Assembly: GCA_002412425.1 (NCBI GenBank)
Contig: DHVB01000037.1
Span: 1 to 34,315 of the forward strand
From: Bacteroidales bacterium UBA5219
GTDB taxonomy: Bacteria > Bacteroidota > Bacteroidia > Bacteroidales > ML635J-15
Direction: 5' to 3'
Length of the DNA stretch: 34,315 bases
In this document: in pieces, positions 1 to 7,400 of the stretch
Layout of the letters: every line of letters begins with the position of its first letter
Position numbering within the stretch: position 1 is the first letter of the stretch
Notes under the pieces: model-generated
What the model was told of the DNA's origin: nothing
Seen by the model: only the letters and a program-made list of their open reading frames with translations
Database searches by the model: none
Made by a program: the position numbers and the translations under genes

Positions 1-79
1 ATTAACAATTTCTGAATATCCCTATTTTAATTTTAAAATAATGCTATATAATTATTCTGCCACAGGAAATTTAAAGCTA

Positions 80-250
80 CTATTTAGCAGTCCAATAACA
101 TCTTTTTGGAGAAATAATTAAATTTTCTTTTTTAAGAGCGTTCATTTCTTTATCAACAACTTTTTTATCTAAGCCAGTTTGTTCAGCAATTTCTCCAGCT
201 TTCATTTCTTTTCCTTTTAAAACTTTTAAAATTAAATCTCTATTTTCCAT
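80..250 (-). CDS. small winged-helix/HTH protein (56 aa)
   Basis: A short ORF of 56 codons reads from an ATG at 248-250 to a TAG at 80-82. The protein is charged and has the pattern of a compact winged helix: an N-terminal helix (residues 1-12), a KAGEIAEQTGLDKKVVDKEM helix-turn-helix (about 17-36), a third helix, and a short wing ending in SPKRCYW. Similar stand-alone 50-60 residue MarR- or FeoC-like winged helices occur in anaerobic bacteria, usually without known targets. It lies 76 nt downstream of hutI on the same strand, so it could be read from the hutI transcript. No domain other than the HTH fits in this length. Function is unknown; a DNA-binding role is inferred from the fold pattern only. 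Confidence 0.7.
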   Translation of the reverse strand: MENRDLILKVLKGKEMKAGEIAEQTGLDKKVVDKEMNALKKENLIISPKRCYWTAK

Positions 251-326
251 AATTCTTTTTTTTAAATTGATTTATAATACTTGTACAACAATTTAAAATA
301 AATAATGTTTAAATTTTTACGAAATT

Positions 327-1574
327 TTACCGTATTTTACCTTTTAAAATTACTGTATCAATTAAATTTGAACCATATGCATATGGGAAATATTCGTATG
401 TCGGAATTTCTTTTGTTATAAAAACATTAGCAATTTTGCCTTTAGAAATACTTCCAACTTCATCGCTAACGCCCATGGCATATGCTGTATTTATTGTAGT
501 TGCATTAATTGCTTCTTCTGGTAACATTTTATAATTAACGCAAGCAAACGACATCATAAGTTTCATATTTCCTGATGGCGATGAACCTGGATTATAATCC
601 GAAGCAATCGCAACTGGCAAGCCTGCTTGCATCATTTTTCGTGCTGGCGAATATGGCATATTTAAGAAAAATGCAGCTCCCGGCAAAATTGTTGGCATAG
701 TTTCCGAATTTAATAACGCTTGAATTTCTTCTTCTTCAGTATATTCGATATGGTCAACCGATAAAGCATTATATTTCACACCAACTTGAATTCCACCAGA
801 TTTTGCCAATTCGTTAGCATGAATTTTTGGACGCATTCCATATTTAATTCCTGCTATTAAAATTCTATCGGTTTGTTCAACTGTGAAAAATCCTTTGTCG
901 CAAAAAACATCAACATAGTCAGCTAAACCTTCTGCTGCAACTTGTGGAATCATTTCGTTTATAATTAAATCCACATACTCATCTGGATTGTCTTTATATT
1001 CTGTTGGAAATGCATGAGCACCTAAAAATGTTGATTTTACTATTAAAGGTGTTGTCTCTTTTATTCGTTTTATTACTCTCAACATTTTTAATTCATCTTC
1101 TGTATTTAAACCATAACCACTCTTAATCTCAACTGCACCAGTGCCTTGAGAGATAATTTCATCAACTCTTTGCATAGCCTGTCTATAAAGCTCATCTTCA
1201 GAGGTTTTATGTAATAATTTGGCAGAATTTAAAATTCCCCCACCCCTTTTTGCAATTTCTTCGTAACTCAAGCCACGAATTTTATCACTATATTCTATTT
1301 CACGGCTTCCGGCATAAACAAGATGAGTGTGAGAGTCACAAAAAGATGGAAAAACCATTTTACCAGAAGCATCAATTTCTTTAATTTTACCATTATCAAG
1401 TAAGGAATTAGATAAATCTTCCATTTTTCCATAATCCTCAATAATTTCACCATTTATTAATAAATAAGCATTTTTAATGGTGTTCAATTTTGCCATATCT
1501 GCACCTTTTACAAGTAATCTGGCTTTGTTGTCAACTCCTACAAGTTCTTTAATATTCTTTATTAAAATTTTCAT
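327..1574 (-). CDS. hutI: imidazolonepropionase
   Basis: Imidazolonepropionase hydrolyses 4-imidazolone-5-propanoate to N-formimino-L-glutamate, the third step of histidine degradation, in the cytoplasm. The 415-residue length is typical. It is a metal-dependent amidohydrolase: the metal-binding pair lies in DSHTHLVYAG (His82, His84), followed by the substrate-loop motif KSGYGL (151-156), KIHANE (His252), His275 in VDHIEY, and Asp326 in IASDYNPGSSPSGN. All expected ligands are present. No hutH, hutU or formiminotransferase gene is in the window, so the rest of the pathway must be elsewhere if it exists. The only same-strand neighbour is the small HTH gene downstream. The start ATG is preceded by an A/G-rich stretch (AAAAAAGGAAAAGAA) and a plausible promoter. 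Confidence 0.95.
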   Translation of the reverse strand: MKILIKNIKELVGVDNKARLLVKGADMAKLNTIKNAYLLINGEIIEDYGKMEDLSNSLLDNGKIKEIDASGKMVFPSFCDSHTHLVYAGSREIEYSDKIRGLSYEEIAKRGGGILNSAKLLHKTSEDELYRQAMQRVDEIISQGTGAVEIKSGYGLNTEDELKMLRVIKRIKETTPLIVKSTFLGAHAFPTEYKDNPDEYVDLIINEMIPQVAAEGLADYVDVFCDKGFFTVEQTDRILIAGIKYGMRPKIHANELAKSGGIQVGVKYNALSVDHIEYTEEEEIQALLNSETMPTILPGAAFFLNMPYSPARKMMQAGLPVAIASDYNPGSSPSGNMKLMMSFACVNYKMLPEEAINATTINTAYAMGVSDEVGSISKGKIANVFITKEIPTYEYFPYAYGSNLIDTVILKGKIR

Positions 1575-1599
1575 TTCTTTTCCTTTTTTTATTATCTAA

Positions 1600-1630
1600 C
1601 AAAATAAGTAATTTTATCACATTTTTACAA
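1600..1630 (-). promoter_or_regulatory. candidate promoter of hutI
   Basis: On the minus strand, TTG (1628-1630) is followed after exactly 20 nt by TTATTTTG (1600-1607). This is one mismatch from the Bacteroidota -7 consensus TAnnTTTG. It lies about 26 nt upstream of the hutI start. The spacing is right but the -7 box is imperfect. Confidence 0.4.
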
Positions 1631-1780
1631 GTAAAAAGACGGCTTAAAATCTAAAGATTTCTTAAAACCTTAAAATAATCAGTTTTTGCTATGTTTTTGT
1701 GCATAATATGGCATAATATTTGGCGTTTTAATTGTTTGTAAATTCAATGTTCATTAGTATAAATTAATTGGATTTTTGAT

Positions 1781-1788
1781 TATATTTG
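1781..1788 (+). promoter_or_regulatory. -7 element of clpC promoter
   Basis: TATATTTG is a perfect match to the Bacteroidota -7 consensus TAnnTTTG. It would give a leader of roughly 45 nt before clpC. No TTG lies at the expected distance upstream, so the -33 part is weak or absent. Confidence 0.4.
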
Positions 1789-1840
1789 CAAAATATTATT
1801 TGAAGTTATAAGTTTATATTAAATATAAATTAGACATTTT

Positions 1841-4369
1841 ATGAAGAGAAAATTTGCACAGAATTTATTAGACGTAATACAATACAGCAAAGAAGAAGCG
1901 ATTAGGCTTGGCAACGATTATTTGGGTCCTGAGCATTTATTTTTGGGAATTTTACGTGAGCCAAAATGTGATGCTATGGAAATTCTTAATAGCCTAGATA
2001 TTGACACATATTCATTAAAATTTAAAATAGAAAATCATGTAAAAAATGTGAATAATCAATTCACAATGGACGATGTTGACAAACTTGTTCCAACAAAGAC
2101 AACAGAACGTATTCAAAAGTTCATGTATTCAGAAGCAATTTCGCTTAATAGTGAAGAAATTCATACTGGGCATTTATTATTGGCAATTTTAAAAGTACCA
2201 AGTCGTTTTTCACAATTACTTGATGAGCTTAATATAGAGTACGATATGGTTAAAATGACTATGGAATTAGAACATTATGCAGAAAATTCTGGTTCTAGAG
2301 ATGATAATGATGATGAAGAAGAAGATGATGATGAAGAAGAATCTTATAGAGCTCCAAAATCTAATCCTAGAAAGTCATCATCTTCGTCAAAATCAACTAC
2401 TCCTATGTTGGATAGCTTTGGTATAGACTTAACTCAAGCAGTTATAGATGGCAAAGTTGATACTATTGTAGGAAGAGAAACCGAAATAGAAAGAATTGCA
2501 CAAATCTTATCAAGACGCAAAAAGAATAATCCTGTTTTAATTGGTGAACCTGGAGTTGGAAAATCTGCAATTGTAGAAGGATTAGCTACTAAAATTGTTC
2601 AAAAACGAGTTCCTCACCTATTACTTGACAAAAGAGTGGTTATTTTGGATATGGCTACAATTGTTGCTGGCACAAAATATAGAGGTCAGTTCGAGGAAAG
2701 AATGAAAGCTATTTTAGATGAATTAATTGCAGCACCTGATGTTATTTTATTTATTGATGAAATTCATACTATTGTCGGTGCTGGTGGTGTACCAGGTTCT
2801 TTAGATGCTGCTAATATTTTAAAACCTGCTTTGGCACGTGGCGAAATTCAATGTATAGGTGCCACAACTTTAGATGAATATCGCAAAAGTATAGAAAAAG
2901 ATGGAGCTTTAGAAAGACGTTTTCAAAAAATAATTGTTGAACCGCCAACAGCAGAAGAAACAATAGATATTTTAAAGAAAATTAAAGATAAATACGAAGA
3001 CCATCACAAAGTTTCTTATACTGACAAAGCTTTAGAAGCTTGCGTAAAATTAACTACTCGCTATATTAGCGACAGAGCTTTGCCAGATAAAGCTATTGAT
3101 GCACTGGACGAAGCAGGTTCTAGAAAGCATATATCTTCTGCTTCTATTCCAAATAGAATTATTAAGCTCGAAGAAGAATTACAAAAAATTAAAGACGAGA
3201 AAATTAAAGCAGTTACACAACAACAATTTGAAAAAGCTGCTGCTATGCGAGACCAAGAAAGAGGAATAGAAAGAAATATTGAACTAGCAAAAGCAAATTG
3301 GCTTAAAGAACTAAATGAAGTTCGCGAAGTTGTTAACGATGATGATATTGCTGAAGTAATTGCCATGATGACCGGAGTGCCTGTAAAACGTATTGCACAA
3401 TCAGAAGGTAATCGCTTGCTCAATATGGACGAAGATATTAAAGGAAGCGTTATTGGACAAGATGAAGCGGTTAAAAAAATTGTTCAGGCAATTCAAAGAA
3501 ATAGAGCTGGATTAAAAGATCCAAATAAACCTATAGGAACATTTATATTCTTAGGACCTACAGGTGTTGGAAAAACACAGTTGGCAAAAGTTTTAGCAAG
3601 ATATTTATTCGATAGCGAAGATGCTTTAATTAGAATAGATATGAGCGAGTATATGGAGAAATTTTCAGTGTCTCGCTTAGTTGGAGCTCCTCCAGGATAT
3701 GTCGGCTACGAAGAAGGCGGACAACTAACCGAAAAAGTAAGAAGAAAGCCCTACTCTATTGTTTTATTAGACGAAATTGAAAAAGCACATCCTGATGTGT
3801 TTCACATTCTTTTACAAGTACTCGACGAAGGAAGACTTACCGATAGCTTAGGAAGAAGAATTGATTTCAGAAACACTATTCTTATAATGACTTCAAATAT
3901 TGGTACTCGCCAATTAAATGAATATGGACGTGGTGTGGGATTTGAATCAAGTGCTAAAAAAGCAAGTTACGATGCAAGTGCAAAAACTATAATTGAAAAT
4001 GCTCTTAAAAAGACTTTTGCTCCAGAATTTTTAAATCGTATTGATGATGTTATAATGTTTAATGCTTTAACTAAAGAAGACATTTTCAAAATTATTGATA
4101 TTGAATTAAAAGGACTATATAAAAGAGTTAAAGAATTGGGATATAATCTTAAACTTACACCAGCAGCTAAAAATTATGTGGCAGAAAAAGGATTTGACCC
4201 AAAATTTGGTGCTAGACCACTAAAAAGAGCCTTGCAAAAATATGTTGAAGACGCTATGGCAGAAACAATAATAAAAGCCGAAATTCAAAAAGGAGACTCT
4301 ATTACTGTGGGATTTAGCGAAAAAACTGGTATAACTATTAAAATTACTAAAGAAGAAGCTGAAACTTAA
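1841..4369 (+). CDS. clpC: ATP-dependent Clp protease ATP-binding subunit ClpC
   Basis: A Hsp100 AAA+ unfoldase that feeds substrates to ClpP in the cytoplasm. The 842 residues show the ClpC order. Two Clp-N repeats lie at about 1-145. A strongly acidic then Ser-rich linker follows (about 152-187). The first AAA+ module has Walker A GEPGVGKS at 235-242 and Walker B LFIDEI near 303. A UVR-like coiled middle segment at about 450-500 (QQQFEKAAAMRDQER) separates ClpC from ClpA and ClpB. The second AAA+ module has Walker A GPTGVGKT with Lys578, followed by the C-terminal D2-small domain with GARPLKRALQ. No mcsA/mcsB or ctsR gene is adjacent, unlike in Firmicutes. It is followed after 111 nt by the alpha-2-macroglobulin gene on the same strand. 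The long acidic linker is the only unusual part. Confidence 0.95.
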   Translation: MKRKFAQNLLDVIQYSKEEAIRLGNDYLGPEHLFLGILREPKCDAMEILNSLDIDTYSLKFKIENHVKNVNNQFTMDDVDKLVPTKTTERIQKFMYSEAISLNSEEIHTGHLLLAILKVPSRFSQLLDELNIEYDMVKMTMELEHYAENSGSRDDNDDEEEDDDEEESYRAPKSNPRKSSSSSKSTTPMLDSFGIDLTQAVIDGKVDTIVGRETEIERIAQILSRRKKNNPVLIGEPGVGKSAIVEGLATKIVQKRVPHLLLDKRVVILDMATIVAGTKYRGQFEERMKAILDELIAAPDVILFIDEIHTIVGAGGVPGSLDAANILKPALARGEIQCIGATTLDEYRKSIEKDGALERRFQKIIVEPPTAEETIDILKKIKDKYEDHHKVSYTDKALEACVKLTTRYISDRALPDKAIDALDEAGSRKHISSASIPNRIIKLEEELQKIKDEKIKAVTQQQFEKAAAMRDQERGIERNIELAKANWLKELNEVREVVNDDDIAEVIAMMTGVPVKRIAQSEGNRLLNMDEDIKGSVIGQDEAVKKIVQAIQRNRAGLKDPNKPIGTFIFLGPTGVGKTQLAKVLARYLFDSEDALIRIDMSEYMEKFSVSRLVGAPPGYVGYEEGGQLTEKVRRKPYSIVLLDEIEKAHPDVFHILLQVLDEGRLTDSLGRRIDFRNTILIMTSNIGTRQLNEYGRGVGFESSAKKASYDASAKTIIENALKKTFAPEFLNRIDDVIMFNALTKEDIFKIIDIELKGLYKRVKELGYNLKLTPAAKNYVAEKGFDPKFGARPLKRALQKYVEDAMAETIIKAEIQKGDSITVGFSEKTGITIKITKEEAET

Positions 4370-4450
4370 TTTATAATTTTATTAAAAACAAAGCTGTCAA
4401 AATTGTTAATATAATTTTTAAATAAAAATAAAGTCATATAAAAATAAAAC

Positions 4451-4458
4451 TATTTTTG
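4451..4458 (+). promoter_or_regulatory. possible -7 element before the alpha-2-macroglobulin gene
   Basis: TATTTTTG matches TAnnTTTG and lies 22 nt upstream of the start codon. No TTG is at the usual distance, and the region is nearly all A/T, so a chance match is quite possible. Confidence 0.3.
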
Positions 4459-4480
4459 TATTAAATAAAAAACATTTATC

Positions 4481-7400
4481 ATGAATAAAACAAGAATTTT
4501 CTATTGGATTTCTGGTGCAATTTTACTAGGAGTAGTTATTTTTGCTATTGTTAGCATGTTCGGTTCAGACAAAAAAGTAAAACTATCTGACCCAAGTCTT
4601 TACAAAGATTATATAGCAGCGTATTCAAACTTTGTTATATCAAAAAATGATGTAATTACAGTACAATTAACCGATGAATTTGCCTATAAAGTAAAGTCTC
4701 AAAAAACTAAAATATTAACTATAGAACCTAAAGTAAAAGGCGAACTTACTTGGAAAGAGAATAATATTATAGAGTTTAAACCCGAAAAGCCGTTACAATC
4801 AGGGCAAGCCTATTGTGTAAAGCTAAATTTAAGGAAATTAGATTCTAGTGTTCCAAAAGAATTAAAAGAATTTGTTTTTAAAGTTCAGGTAAAACATCAA
4901 TTCATAGATTTGAATATTGATAAAGTTGTTACAACAGACAGAGATAATTTTACAAAACAAAATGTTGGAGGAACAATAAAATTAACTGACTCCGAAAGTC
5001 TCGAAAACATTAAGAAATGTATTAGTGCAGAACTTAATGGCAAAAAATTAGATATAGAAATTGAAAGTTCAAATAATAATGAATTTGAATTTTTAATTAA
5101 AGATATTACTAGAACAAATAATTCTCAAACATTAAAAATAACTTGCAATGGAAAAGAAATAAATTCAAATTCTAAATTTTCACGTGAAATAGAAATTCCA
5201 GAGTTAGGTGTTTTTAAAGTGCTTGATATTCAAGTAAATCAATATCCAGAACAATACGTAAATATAATTTTTAGCGACCCCGTAAAAGAAGACCAATTAC
5301 TTGAAGGAATAGTTGATATTGAAGATGTTTACAATTTAAAATATATTATTGTTGACAACAATGTGAAAATTATCCCTAGCGACAGATTAGATAATGACTA
5401 TTTATTAAATATTTCAGGAGTAAAAAATATTCATGATAAGTACTTAGATGAACCAGTATCCAAAGAATTAAACTTTAAAATGCGAAAACCAGAATTAGCT
5501 TTTGATAATGATGGTGTAATATTGCCTACTTCTTCTCAAGGACAAGTGATTAGTTTCCAAGCTGTTAATATAAAAACTGTTCATATTAGAGTAATTAAGA
5601 TATTCCAAAACAATATATTGCAGTTTTTACAAGATAATTCGCTTGATGAATCATATTCTTTAAATAGAGTTGGAAGAGTTGTTAAAACTCAAACATTAAG
5701 TCTAGAACAAGCTGATATTGACGATATTGGTGAATGGAATACATATTTTTTAAATCTATCTGACTTAATAGAACCAGACCCAGGAGCAATTTATAGAATA
5801 GAAATTGGATTTATTAAAGAAAATGCTATTTATCCATGTGATAACAGTACAAATAAGGATAATAAAGAAGATGATAATCTTAACAAAATTGATGCAGACA
5901 GTGAATGGAAATGGTTTACAGATTATTATTATAGTGATTACTCATCTGACTACTATTACGACGATGAATATTATTACTACGATGATTACTATTATGATGA
6001 TTATGAAAATTCTTATGACGATCCATGTAAATCTGAATACTATGGGTATAGAAAAGCGTTGAAATTCAACATTTTAGCAACTAATATAGGAATTGTTTCA
6101 AAGATTGGAAGCGATAATAAAGTTTTTGCTTTTGTTACAAATATTTTAACTGCCGAACCAATAACTGGTGCTGAAGTATTAGCTTATGATTATCAACAAC
6201 AAGTGATTGCAAAAGCTACAACTAATACCAATGGACAAGCTGAACTTATTATTAGCAACAATCTTAAACCATATTTTATAGTTGCAAGTTTTAATAATCA
6301 AAAATCATATTTAAAATTAGAATACTACAACTCTTTAAGCACAAGCGAATTTGATGTGTGGGGAGATTCTAGTCAAGAAGGTACAAAAGCATTTATTTAT
6401 GGAGAACGTGGCGTATGGCGACCAGGCGATTCAATATATTTAGGTTTTATTTTGCACGAGACCTACAACCCTATCCCAGAAGGTCATCCAATAGTGTTAG
6501 AAGTTAAAAATCCTAAAGGACAGTTAGTTTATACAGGAAAACAAAATAAAAATAAAAAAGGATTCCATGTCTTTAAATTTAAGACTGAACCAAACGACCC
6601 TACAGGTTATTATAATGCGAAATTTATTATTGGCGGTAAAGTGTTTACAAAATCTCTAATGGTAGAAACAATACGTCCTAATAGATTAAGTGTTGAATTA
6701 GGCTTAGATAAAAATTACTTAAAAGGAAACAGTACTGTTAATGCCATGGTTAGTGCCAAATGGTTACATGGTGCTCCAGCAGTTGATTTACAAACTACAA
6801 TAGTTATGAGCCTAGAGAGAAAATACACTCCATTTCAAAAATATGAAGACTATTGTTTCGAAAACCAAACTGCGAATTTTAATTTTAATAGTCAAACAAT
6901 TGCTTCTGGTAAGACAAATGCAGATGGTGAATTTAAACAACTTTTGAAATTTAATGATATAAAAAATGCTCCCGGTGTATTAAATGCCACCTTAACAACA
7001 AAAGTTTTTGAAAAAGGCGGAGAATTTAGTATTGATGAATCAACTGCAGTTTACTACCCTTATGACGCTTTTGTAGGAGTTAAAGTGAAAGAATCAGATG
7101 AATACTCTTATAGCTTACCAACTGGTAAAAACTTGAATTTAGATATAGTTTTATTAGACTTAAATCAAAAACTAATTGCTGAAAATAGAGATTTAGAAAT
7201 TTCTATGTATAAATTAGATTATTCGTGGTGGTACGATTTCCAACGCGATGGTGTTGATTATATTTCAGCAAACTATAATAATGCAATATTTAGAGAAAAT
7301 CAAAAATGCAAAAACGGAAAATCAAATTTTGGCTTTATTATTAACGAATCTGGAAACTATGTAATAGCTGTAAAAGACTTGAAAGGAAAACATATTGCAG

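Noticed and set aside
1..79. A gene end or terminator at the left edge
   Set aside because: No coding frame with recognisable content and no GC stem were found; ATTTTAATTTTAAAAT near 26-41 is symmetric but only A/T.
3061..3423. Antisense ORF of 120 codons inside clpC
   Set aside because: Its Ser/Leu/Ile-rich product mirrors the coding strand; the clpC reading is complete and conserved.
5805..6062. An 85-codon ORF in another frame over the alpha-2-macroglobulin
   Set aside because: It exists only because the Tyr/Asp codon run reads as Ile/Met/Thr in the shifted frame; it has no start signal and no sensible composition.
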